Source of the DNA: Bacteroidota bacterium
GTDB lineage: Bacteria > Bacteroidota > Bacteroidia > Chitinophagales > Chitinophagaceae
Assembly (NCBI GenBank): GCA_023426425.1
Contig: JAFAAT010000050.1
Coordinates: 1-11,883 of the forward strand
Direction of reading: 5' to 3'
DNA length: 11,883 nucleotides
The notes beneath the pieces were generated by a model, which saw only the letters and a list, made by a program, of their open reading frames with translations, was not told the DNA's origin and made no database searches. Both the position numbers and the translations under genes were made by a program. Of this stretch, positions 1-6,967 are shown piece by piece; within the stretch, counting starts at the first letter, position 1, and each line of letters starts with the position of its first letter.

Positions 1-605
1 TCCTATTGAATAGCCTGGTATCAAAACATTTCCTTGTCAGGATCAATTCAGTTTCAGGTGTTCTGGATACTATCGGCACAGGAAGCAGCCTGGGATTTGG
101 CAACGGTAGCGCGACTATTGATGAAGCCAATCAGCTGTACATCTACAACTATCGAAAGAACAACCATAATTTCCTCATGGCCATCAGTCTTACTACAGGC
201 ATGGTCGTCCACCATGATACCATAGCAGTAGATAGCGGCGAAGTTATCCTCCTCCCGAAATACGACAATACACGTCAAAAACTTTTAGCAATTTTCAGAG
301 ACGTGCTTGAGCCACCATTACACCTCAGCCATCCAACATCAGGTTCCCAGGCTCCAATGCTATACCCTAATCCAGCTGAAGATTACTCAGTACTCGAGTA
401 CAGTCTGCCGGCTGAGCGTACTGTTACTGTAGAACTATTAAACCTGAGCGGTAAAGTGCTACGGCGGTACATGGAGGATCAGCGACAAACAGGCGGCACA
501 CACTCCCTGCGTGTTGATCTCGATAATTTTCTTGCCCCTGGCATATATCTGGTTCGCCTCCAAGCCGACGACCATGTTTGGTCACTACGCCTTGTGAAGC
601 AGTAA
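1..605 (+). CDS. T9SS-secreted protein with beta-propeller-like repeats, C-terminal part only
   Basis: The reading frame is open to the left edge (the codon before the first possible TTG start at 6 is sense), so the true start lies outside the window and about 200 residues are visible. Counting from that TTG, residues 1-115 contain short beta-strand-rich units with the pattern 'I(N/D)..(S/T)G.', aromatic 'LYIYNY' and 'LTTGMVV', reminiscent of blades of a WD/PQQ/Kelch-like propeller; this fold call is inference. Residues 118-199 are a typical Por-secretion type A sorting domain: 'LYPNPAED' at 119-126, 'LLNLSGKVLRR' near 144-154, 'LAPGIYLVRL' near 176-185 and a basic terminal 'LVKQ'. In Bacteroidota this tail directs export across the outer membrane by T9SS and is cleaved. 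Specific function unknown. Sure of the sorting domain, unsure of the rest. Confidence 0.85.
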   Translation, partial: LLNSLVSKHFLVRINSVSGVLDTIGTGSSLGFGNGSATIDEANQLYIYNYRKNNHNFLMAISLTTGMVVHHDTIAVDSGEVILLPKYDNTRQKLLAIFRDVLEPPLHLSHPTSGSQAPMLYPNPAEDYSVLEYSLPAERTVTVELLNLSGKVLRRYMEDQRQTGGTHSLRVDLDNFLAPGIYLVRLQADDHVWSLRLVKQ

Positions 606-618
606 TCCTTGGGGTGGA

Positions 619-657
619 GGTGAACAAATTCCCCACAGGAAGGGGATTAGCTTCACC
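619..657 (+). terminator. imperfect hairpin after the T9SS protein, possible terminator
   Basis: Starting 14 bases after the stop at 605, GGTGAA (619-624) pairs with TTCACC (652-657) and TCCCC (630-634) pairs with GGGGA (642-646), separated by an internal loop and closed by a 7-base loop. There is no clear T-run behind it, so it may only mark the 3' end of the transcript. Otherwise the 163-base gap 606-768 shows nothing I can name beyond a run of seven T at 718-724. Confidence 0.3.
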
Positions 658-768
658 ATTGCAAACATTTACTGGTTCGATCTAAACTACGACTGACCGG
701 AATGGGAAGTGGAATGCTTTTTTTGATCCGGAAGCGCAGCTCGTTGCTCCAGACTTAAACCTAAAGCT

Positions 769-1641
769 ATGAATCACTCCCATTTCCTGCAGATCGACGA
801 TCTGAAACTACACTATCTCGATTACAACAATGGCAAGCCACCTTTGCTACTGTTGCATTCGCTTTCAGGCAACGCGTTCATCTTTCAGGGATTGATAGCT
901 GCCGGGCTAAATAATCACTACAGGTTATTAATTCCTGATCTGCGCGGCAGAGGTTTTAGCGACCACCCTGTAGGTGGCTATTCCCTCGAGCAGGAGGCAC
1001 GCGATCTGATCGCGTTTATAGATAAACTAGGACTTGAAAGAGTTGCTCTTTGTGGGCACTCATTTGGCGGCTTATTAGCTATTTACCTGGCAGCCCACTA
1101 TCCTGAGCGCGTAACAAAGCTGATCCTTTTAGATACCGCTGTTGCGCTTAATCCACTCACCCCCGTATTGATCTCCTATGCCACTGCGCGACTGCTGCAG
1201 ACCTATCCTTCCTGGGAATTCTACCTATCTATAGTAAGAAAAGCTCCCTTTATGTATCGCTGGGATGCATCGATGCTACCTTTCCTGCAGGCCGATGTAA
1301 AAGAACACGAAGGGGGCTACATTTCTCCGAGGAATAACTGGATAGATATCACACAAGCTGCGCTCCATGTTTTCTCGATTACTGAAGCTGAATGGCGCAG
1401 GTATATCTCAGCTATCGAGGCTCCTACTCAGCTATTCTATGCCAGCGATCCATACGTGCACGGGCAGCACATTGTGCCGGAACATAAGGTTCGCGAAACA
1501 ATTGCATTGTTGAAAAGCGGAGAGGACATCCAGGTTGAGGGTAATCACCTCACACTAATATTTGGCAACGGCGCCAGACAAATTGTCCAGGGCATCAGCG
1601 CAACCAGAATCAAAAGGCCTCGGCCACTAGTCGTTGGCTAG
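769..1641 (+). CDS. alpha/beta hydrolase
   Basis: A 290-residue single-domain protein of the alpha/beta-hydrolase fold, with no signal peptide, so probably cytoplasmic. Visible landmarks in order: oxyanion-hole region 'LLHSLSGN' (28-35), 'LLIPDLRGRGFSD' (53-65) leading into the core, nucleophile elbow G-H-S-F-G-G with Ser98, likely catalytic Asp227 in 'YASDPY', and catalytic His260 in 'EGNHL'. A cap or lid of aromatic-rich helices lies between about 130 and 200. The size is normal for esterases, enol-lactonases and haloperoxidase-like members; the substrate cannot be read from the sequence. The ATG at 769 gives a complete N-terminal strand ('FLQIDDLKLHYLDYNNG') with no Shine-Dalgarno, which is usual in Bacteroidota. 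It is convergent with the acyl-CoA-binding protein gene 122 bases away, so the two are not co-transcribed. The family is certain and the specific activity is unknown. Confidence 0.9.
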   Translation: MNHSHFLQIDDLKLHYLDYNNGKPPLLLLHSLSGNAFIFQGLIAAGLNNHYRLLIPDLRGRGFSDHPVGGYSLEQEARDLIAFIDKLGLERVALCGHSFGGLLAIYLAAHYPERVTKLILLDTAVALNPLTPVLISYATARLLQTYPSWEFYLSIVRKAPFMYRWDASMLPFLQADVKEHEGGYISPRNNWIDITQAALHVFSITEAEWRRYISAIEAPTQLFYASDPYVHGQHIVPEHKVRETIALLKSGEDIQVEGNHLTLIFGNGARQIVQGISATRIKRPRPLVVG

Positions 1642-1763
1642 CGGAACATAGTCCAGAGGTAATTTCAAAAGTGAAAGCTTTGCCTTCCATATGGCAAGAT
1701 GGCAATGTTGTAGAACAAGCGCATTTTTGATTTACTCACAGGAAGTGAAAACAAATTAGACCA

Positions 1764-2024
1764 TCATTTGCCTTTCAGCTTTTCTACTAGTTCAATATAG
1801 CTTTTCATACACTCTTCGCTACTTCTGCCGCGTTGGCTGGCCCAGGCGGCGAATTTTGCCTTTCCAACCAGGTCAAACATCCCTGAAGGATCTTTTTCAG
1901 GCGCATCACCTTTCATTGCCTGTTTATGATAGCTATAAAGCTGCAATAGGGTGTTGTTGTCTGGTTTGTGGTGCAGTTTCATTAGATCCGCTTCAGCCTG
2001 TTTAAATTGTTCTTCGAGGTTCAT
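1764..2024 (-). CDS. acyl-CoA-binding protein (ACBP family)
   Basis: An 86-residue protein of the usual ACBP length and four-helix layout. It binds medium- to long-chain acyl-CoA esters in the cytoplasm and acts as a carrier or buffer for fatty-acid metabolism. Compared from memory with bovine ACBP: 'LYSYHKQA' (29-36) matches the helix-2 motif, with Tyr30 equal to Tyr28 and Lys34 equal to Lys32; 'GDAPEKDPSGMFDLVGKAK' (39-57) matches the loop into helix 3, with Lys57 equal to Lys54; Trp61 is conserved; Tyr76 in 'KSYIELVEKLK' equals Tyr73. Two ligand-region differences are visible: the position of bovine Tyr31 is His33 and Trp55 is Phe58. No secretion signal. It stands alone: the big secreted-protein gene upstream on the same strand ends in a strong terminator, so ACBP needs its own promoter in 2025-2140, which I could not pinpoint. 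Confidence 0.92.
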   Translation of the reverse strand: MNLEEQFKQAEADLMKLHHKPDNNTLLQLYSYHKQAMKGDAPEKDPSGMFDLVGKAKFAAWASQRGRSSEECMKSYIELVEKLKGK

Positions 2025-2140
2025 AATGCTTTCTTGTTTGTGAAGTTAATAATCTAAAGAACGCTACAACTCCAACTTTATACAATGAGCCCGTCTGCAC
2101 TGTAATTCAATCTCAGGCCTGATGTCCTTGCGGCACTTTG

Positions 2141-2172
2141 ACAAATAAAGAGTCCCGCACAAGGCGGGACTC
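2141..2172 (-). terminator. rho-independent terminator of the large T9SS protein gene
   Basis: A perfect 9-bp stem (GAGTCCCGC at 2150-2158 against GCGGGACTC at 2164-2172) with a 5-base loop. Read on the minus strand it is followed by TTTATTTGT (2149-2141). It begins 26 bases after the stop codon at 2198, a classic intrinsic terminator layout. It separates the large gene from the ACBP gene. Confidence 0.88.
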
Positions 2173-2197
2173 AATCTTCTAGCAGGAAACGCTGAGC

Positions 2198-5100
2198 TTA
2201 TTTTTTGATCAATTTGATTGTTTCTGTATGCTGATCATCAGAATACCTGACAAAGTAAACACCAGATACAACTTCACTCAAATCAATGACAGTTACAGCT
2301 GCTGGTTCTTCAATCTTCCTCACGAGCTTGCCTGAAACATCCATCAGACTGATAGAAGCATTTGCTGCCTGAGTACCGGAAACTTTAATTGTCACCTGGT
2401 CTTCAGCAGGGTTCGGGAATGCACTTACGACAAACTGACCTTTCACCGTCGCAAACACAGTCCTGGAATAGGTGTTAACACCATTTGCATCTGTCATACG
2501 CAAACGATAGTAGTTCACTCCTGGCAGTGGCTGCTCATCCCAGTAGCTATAGCTACTTGCTTCACCTTTGCCATCTATTGTCGCAATTACTTCAAAATTG
2601 CGGCTGTCACTGCTTCGCTCAAGGGTGAAGACATCGCCTGCATCTTCGGAAGCAGTATTCCAGTCAATCCTGTTACGAAGTCCTGCATTAATTGCTGTAA
2701 TAGTATTCAGCTCTATTGAAAGCGGTGTCGATGTAATAGCCACATTGTCGATCATCACGTCAACATCTTCCGGATCATTGATTACACCTTCTGATGCATA
2801 GAACCCAAACTTCACAACACCTGTGTAAGAAGTCAGCGGCACTGTAACATGAGCACTTGTGAAGCCGGAGTTAGCGGCAGTAAATATTTGCAATGCGTTA
2901 CTGATATCCCAGGTCGCGCCGTTGTCGGTTGATATCACCACCGCCAGGGTATCATCGCTACCAAGTTGCAGGCCGTAGTCTTCTGCGAACTCAAGGAACG
3001 CAACGTTGAATTGTAAATAGTAATTGCCACCTGTACCGAGGTCAACGGACGGAGAAACCAGCCATTCATGTTTGCCGGTATAGTAAATATTAATTTTTGC
3101 AGCCTGGCCTTTTGCAGTACCTCCTGTGTTCAACCAATCATCATTCGTCCAGTCACTGCCAGTGGTTGTCAGTGTTCCTGAAGTACCTAGCATTCCTTCC
3201 TGCTCCTCCCAGCATGAGGGAAGATAAGTACTGAAATCCTGCATGAAATTTGGAGTGAAAAACGCAGGACAGGATGTAGTAAAGTTCACGGGAGCAGACC
3301 AGGAGCTTGTATCCCCGGGAGCGCAAATAGCACGGACATAATACCTGTGTGGGCTTCCTGGTGTGAGGCCTGTAAGCGTATAAGGATTAGAACTTACCAC
3401 CATTCTTGTGCCTGTGCCGTGAGAAAAGTTGCCCTGACCGTACTCGATCTCCCAAAGTGTTGCAGAGGAAGTCCAGCTTAGATCAGCACTATTACTGGTA
3501 AGATTTGCCGCGGCCGCAGATGTTGGTTGCAGACAGGAAGGAATTACTATCTGGATATTGTCCAGCGCTGCAGGAGGCTGAGTACCACCGCTACCGTCGT
3601 TTTTCCATTCAAAAACCAGACGTGAATTTGTTCCGGCAAGCGTCGCTGGAATAGCCTGCGTTCTTAGATTGAATGATGACTGGTCCAGTAAATTACCACC
3701 CAGTTGGACACCCCCTGAGTTGGATGTGGTGATCTGTGTTCCTGGTGTAGGCACAAAACTCTGAGGCACGACCCACACCCGGAGATAGTCATAATTTGTG
3801 GACGTAGCACTACCTTCACCGTCAGCCTTCCAATCGAAACTAAGATCAATAGCTGTTGCCGTTGCGGGGAAGTTTACGTCTCTAAACACCTGTGTAACCG
3901 ATGACGTCCCTAAAGTGTAGGTATTGTCAACGCCACCATTGTTTGAAATGTACAGGCTCTGAGTGCCACCATTTGCAGTTGCTGTACCAACAACCCATTT
4001 ATTTGGCTGAGTACCGTTAACCATTGTCCAGTTTGTACCACCAGTTTCAAAGTCTTCATTCCATGGGAATGTAGTCACTGGATTTTGGCTGGTAGTAAAC
4101 TGCACAGGACCAGCCATCATGCTCGAGTCAGTACTGCTGCATATGGAAGATACATAAGCCGAATAGTTGGTATTTGGATTTAGTCCTGTAACAGTTGCCG
4201 GATTAGCAGTTACAACCTGATAGGTTCCGGTACCTGGAGTAAAACCCTGCGGACCATACTCAATCAGCCATTGGGTAGCGGTACCATTTTCAGTCCACCC
4301 AATCTCTGCGGAGTTTTGAGTCATGTTTCCTGCAGTAAGTGCACTTGGCTGAGGACACATACCCACAGTAATCTGAACGTTGTCAACAGCCGCTGGTGGC
4401 TGAGTGCCTGTGCCACCGTCATTACGCCATTCAAATATCAAACGGGAGTTGGTCCCGGCAAAGGAAGCAGGAATCACATAGCTCTGGCTGGTAAAGGAAG
4501 TAACATCTAATAGATTGCCGCCCAATTGAACACCACCAGAATTGGCTGCAGTGACCTGAGTTCCCGGTGTCGGAGTAAATGTTTGCGGTACAATCCAAAC
4601 CCTCAGGTAGTCCCAGTTACTACCTGTCATAGATCCTTCACCATCGGCTCTCCAGTCGAATGAAAGATCAATGGCCAATGCACCTGGTGTGAAGTTGATG
4701 TCTCTGTAGGCCTGAGTCACAGATGTCGTGCCGGTTGAGTAAGTGTTAGAGGTGCCACCGTCGTTGGAGACATACAAGCTCTGAGTGCCACCATTGGCCA
4801 CTGCAGTGCCAACAAACCACTTATTTGCCTGGCTGCCATTTATAAAAGTCCATTCTGTTCCTCCTGTCTCAAAGTCTTCAACCCATGGGAATACAGTGAC
4901 TGGAATTTGCGTAGTGTAGAATACTCCGGGAGTAAGAGTAGTGCCTGAGTCTGTTGTGGTACAATTAGCAGTAACATAGAAGCCGTACTGCGTGTTTGGA
5001 CTAAGACCTGTAAGCGTGTATGGCTTTGTGCTGGTAACGATAGACGTTCCTGAACCTGGAGTAAACCCAACTGGGCCATATTCAATGCGCCATTGAGTGG

Positions 5101-6661
5101 CAGTTCCACTTTCTGTCCAATCTAAATCAGCGGTGGTACTGGTAATGTTGCTAGTAAGCAGATTTACCGGACCAGGACAACTTGGAATGTCCTCTATTTG
5201 AATATCGTCAAAATACAGGTACCAACCATCTAGACCTCCGGGAGGTACACGGAAGGCAATGTAGACTGTTCCAGTATACGCAGAAAGGTCTATTGTGTCC
5301 TCGTCGTAGGTAGTATTCGCAGCAACAGTCAAAGGCTTAAGGACAGTGGTAAAATCCGTAACAGAGGTTCCAGTTGTAGAGAGCAGCACTTCATAATCAT
5401 TAGGCTCGTTAGCTGATCTTACACGATACCAGTAGCGAAGACGCTGGTTTGATGACAAAGTAATGGGAGGAGTAATTAACCAGTCGTCATTTGCTCCGGC
5501 ATTAAAGTCAGTATACAGCGCCGTATGAGTTGTTCCTCCATGAGGATAGGATGTACTATTCAACACCCACTCATCAGTATCAGCATTTGCGTTTATGACG
5601 GTCCAGCATGTCCTTGTTGGTGAAGAAGATTCGAAGGTTTCAATCCATGGCGCTGTAATACTGGAGGACGTTACAGTAACAGGAGCAGAGAAATCAGACG
5701 CCCCCCCGTTTGTACAAGTCACGAGCGCGCGGTAGTCTGTACTACCAGTCTGTCCGGCCACAGTAAAATTGGGGTTTGTAGTAGCCGCACCCAATGAAGT
5801 CCAGGTGTTGGCACCGGCAGGAGAATGTTGCCATTCATAGGTTGTACCCACTCCCGTAGTATGACCACTCAAGGTTAGAGTGAATGATGCTGTGGGGCAA
5901 CTTACAGCCGAAACTGAAGCAAGTGCAGTACCACTTGTGGGAGGTCCTGCACAAACGTCATTTGTGGCAATGCCCATGACATTCAATACACCAGCACTGT
6001 TGGTTTTAGTAAAGGTTACACTAACGATCTGTTTCGTATAGTTTAGGGGATCAATAGCAAGCATCCGCTGATACAATCGTGGATTGTCGGAGTTACCTTC
6101 GAGGTTGTTATTAGTTCTGTTCACCCGGCCAATACCTTGTATGGCGAACCCAGACCCTCCATACCAATCAGGAAAATTGACTGATGTGAATGTCTGTGTG
6201 CTATTATCAGAAAAGGTCACAACGATATCTACGTCGGTAGCAGCAGTGCCGGACGTTCCTAATATGTACACCTCCCCAGCTGATTGAGGCGTAGTGAATG
6301 TGAGGGTACCAGTACCATTCTGAGTAGCTATTCGGAGTGCATTATCTGCAGCATAGCTTGCTAATTGAAAAACTAGTCCGCCAGTTGCTACACTGTTCAC
6401 CGTTCCTGTAGCCGGCAAAGCATAGGTTGGTAGCGGACTGGTGGCAGTGGCCTGGAAATCCGGTGCAACAAAATTGTAATTGACACCATCTACGTCAGTA
6501 GTGGTTGAACTTGAGGCAGCGCCGACGCCGTTTGCTACTATGTCCGCATTGAAGCCAGTCACAGCAACGGGTGTATAGGCCGCGCGTGACGAGAATACGG
6601 AACATAAAAGCAGCAAAGGCAGAAAGAAACGCAATCCCTTTGAAGTAAAACTTCTTTTCAT
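2198..6661 (-). CDS. large T9SS-secreted modular protein: Ig-like, choice-of-anchor J/MAM-like and fibronectin III repeats
   Basis: A 1487-residue exported, probably cell-surface or released, protein. Residues 1-28 are a Sec signal peptide (basic N-end, 'LPLLLLC' core, cleavage near 'SRAA'). Residues 29-235 form a beta-rich domain I cannot assign. Residues about 240-332 look Ig-like. A choice-of-anchor J/cleaved-adhesin (MAM-like) domain spans about 334-493 ('PWIETFES' to 'YFDDIQIED'). Then alternate FN3 (495-584), MAM-like (590-768), FN3 (769-857), MAM-like (863-1042), FN3 (1043-1130) and a diverged MAM-like domain (about 1135-1311). Residues 1313-1408 are the FN3-like stalk common before T9SS tails ('FTLERSSDSRNFEVIATIDG'). 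Residues 1410-1487 are the type A sorting domain ('FPNPAEDQVTIKV', 'LMDVSGKLVRKI', 'VSGVYFVRY', terminal 'IKLIKK'). No catalytic motif is visible, so adhesion or binding is the best inference. The product is low in Lys/Arg and rich in Thr, Ser, Gly and Asn. The gene is monocistronic between two terminators. Confidence 0.93.
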   Translation of the reverse strand: MKRSFTSKGLRFFLPLLLLCSVFSSRAAYTPVAVTGFNADIVANGVGAASSSTTTDVDGVNYNFVAPDFQATATSPLPTYALPATGTVNSVATGGLVFQLASYAADNALRIATQNGTGTLTFTTPQSAGEVYILGTSGTAATDVDIVVTFSDNSTQTFTSVNFPDWYGGSGFAIQGIGRVNRTNNNLEGNSDNPRLYQRMLAIDPLNYTKQIVSVTFTKTNSAGVLNVMGIATNDVCAGPPTSGTALASVSAVSCPTASFTLTLSGHTTGVGTTYEWQHSPAGANTWTSLGAATTNPNFTVAGQTGSTDYRALVTCTNGGASDFSAPVTVTSSSITAPWIETFESSSPTRTCWTVINANADTDEWVLNSTSYPHGGTTHTALYTDFNAGANDDWLITPPITLSSNQRLRYWYRVRSANEPNDYEVLLSTTGTSVTDFTTVLKPLTVAANTTYDEDTIDLSAYTGTVYIAFRVPPGGLDGWYLYFDDIQIEDIPSCPGPVNLLTSNITSTTADLDWTESGTATQWRIEYGPVGFTPGSGTSIVTSTKPYTLTGLSPNTQYGFYVTANCTTTDSGTTLTPGVFYTTQIPVTVFPWVEDFETGGTEWTFINGSQANKWFVGTAVANGGTQSLYVSNDGGTSNTYSTGTTSVTQAYRDINFTPGALAIDLSFDWRADGEGSMTGSNWDYLRVWIVPQTFTPTPGTQVTAANSGGVQLGGNLLDVTSFTSQSYVIPASFAGTNSRLIFEWRNDGGTGTQPPAAVDNVQITVGMCPQPSALTAGNMTQNSAEIGWTENGTATQWLIEYGPQGFTPGTGTYQVVTANPATVTGLNPNTNYSAYVSSICSSTDSSMMAGPVQFTTSQNPVTTFPWNEDFETGGTNWTMVNGTQPNKWVVGTATANGGTQSLYISNNGGVDNTYTLGTSSVTQVFRDVNFPATATAIDLSFDWKADGEGSATSTNYDYLRVWVVPQSFVPTPGTQITTSNSGGVQLGGNLLDQSSFNLRTQAIPATLAGTNSRLVFEWKNDGSGGTQPPAALDNIQIVIPSCLQPTSAAAANLTSNSADLSWTSSATLWEIEYGQGNFSHGTGTRMVVSSNPYTLTGLTPGSPHRYYVRAICAPGDTSSWSAPVNFTTSCPAFFTPNFMQDFSTYLPSCWEEQEGMLGTSGTLTTTGSDWTNDDWLNTGGTAKGQAAKINIYYTGKHEWLVSPSVDLGTGGNYYLQFNVAFLEFAEDYGLQLGSDDTLAVVISTDNGATWDISNALQIFTAANSGFTSAHVTVPLTSYTGVVKFGFYASEGVINDPEDVDVMIDNVAITSTPLSIELNTITAINAGLRNRIDWNTASEDAGDVFTLERSSDSRNFEVIATIDGKGEASSYSYWDEQPLPGVNYYRLRMTDANGVNTYSRTVFATVKGQFVVSAFPNPAEDQVTIKVSGTQAANASISLMDVSGKLVRKIEEPAAVTVIDLSEVVSGVYFVRYSDDQHTETIKLIKK
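3536..5179 (-). repeat. two tandem copies of an 822-base FN3 + MAM-like coding module
   Basis: Residues 495-768 and 769-1042 of the large secreted protein are two copies of the same 274-residue unit, encoded by 4358-5179 and 3536-4357. Matching blocks recur at exactly 822-base spacing, for example CCATGGGAAT at 4883 and 4061. Protein landmarks repeat in the same order: 'ENGTATQW' or 'ESGTATQW', 'IEYGP.GFTPG.GT', 'FPW.EDFETGGT.W', 'NGGTQSLY.SN.GG', 'AIDLSFDW.ADGEGS', 'NSGGVQLGGNLLD', 'AGTNSRL.FEW.NDG' and 'TQPPAA.DN.QI'. A third, incomplete copy (FN3 half only) follows at about 3272-3535. The copies have diverged at the DNA level, so the duplication is not recent. Confidence 0.9.
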
Positions 6662-6763
6662 GATCTGGTAATTTACTATGGTTAAGAAATACTGATCATC
6701 CTCCTGCTGTGTGCAGCGTTCTCTCTGGCAGGAAATAAATCAGTGACGTATAGAATAATACGC

Positions 6764-6823
6764 CGATTACCCTTCGTGGAAGAGAAGATAGCTGCTGTGT
6801 AAGAAACAGCAAAAGGGTAATCG
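6764..6823 (-). promoter_or_regulatory. 11-bp perfect inverted repeat in the leader of the large secreted-protein gene
   Basis: CGATTACCCTT (6764-6774) and AAGGGTAATCG (6813-6823) are exact reverse complements 38 bases apart. Inside lies a smaller hairpin, GCTGT (6794-6798) with ACAGC (6806-6810). The structure lies 103-162 bases ahead of the start codon at 6661. If the candidate promoter at 6827-6859 is real, transcripts would begin almost exactly at the outer arm, giving a stem at the mRNA 5' end. It could instead be an operator. The remainder of the leader, 6662-6763, shows nothing else convincing. Confidence 0.5.
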
Positions 6824-6826
6824 CAA

Positions 6827-6859
6827 TAAATGTACAGACAATATTTTATTTTTTCGCAA
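6827..6859 (-). promoter_or_regulatory. candidate Bacteroidota-type promoter for the large secreted-protein gene
   Basis: On the minus strand TTG (6859-6857) is followed after 22 bases by TACATTTA (6834-6827). This is close to the Bacteroidota consensus of a -33 TTTG/TTG box and a -7 TAnnTTTG box (last base A in place of G). The stretch between them is very A/T-rich. It sits between the coxA terminator and the gene it would serve, about 166 bases ahead of the ATG, where a promoter is needed. Confidence 0.4.
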
Positions 6860-6916
6860 CTTTTATGATCTTTCCAGAAACTTGTAGTGGATCAGGATGC
6901 AGGTGCGGCTAGAATG

Positions 6917-6948
6917 TAGAAAGGGCTGCGTTACTGCAGCCCTTTCTA
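6917..6948 (-). terminator. terminator closing the act-cox operon
   Basis: A perfect 13-bp stem (TAGAAAGGGCTGC at 6917-6929 with GCAGCCCTTTCTA at 6936-6948) and a 6-base loop begin 19 bases after the coxA stop. The GAAAGGG/CCCTTTC arms put T-rich sequence at the 3' side on the minus strand (CCCTTTCTACATTC). The strong symmetric stem in this place supports transcription ending here. Confidence 0.8.
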
Positions 6949-6967
6949 TAGCGAAATCAGATTTGCC

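Noticed and set aside
1680..1697. Small inverted repeat TTGCC/GGCAA between the convergent hydrolase and ACBP genes, as a bidirectional terminator
   Set aside because: Only 5 bp of stem and no T-run directly after it in either direction.
769..2024. Hydrolase and ACBP as a functional pair in acyl-CoA or lipid metabolism
   Set aside because: They are convergent, not co-transcribed, and the hydrolase shows no thioesterase-specific feature, so adjacency alone does not support it.
4840..5109. 89-codon alternative frame on the minus strand within the large secreted-protein gene
   Set aside because: It lies inside the FN3/MAM-like coding region in another frame and its translation shows no domain or signal; a shadow of the real gene.
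3272..5179. Regularly spaced repeats that might suggest a CRISPR-like or mobile repeat
   Set aside because: The units are 822 bases long, fully coding, in frame and diverged; they are protein domain repeats.
6682..6705. AGGAGG directly followed by ATG and a five-codon frame ending in TAA on the minus strand (leader peptide?)
   Set aside because: There is no spacing between the SD-like sequence and the ATG, Bacteroidota rarely rely on SD, and the peptide (M-I-S-I-S) has no regulatory codon pattern.
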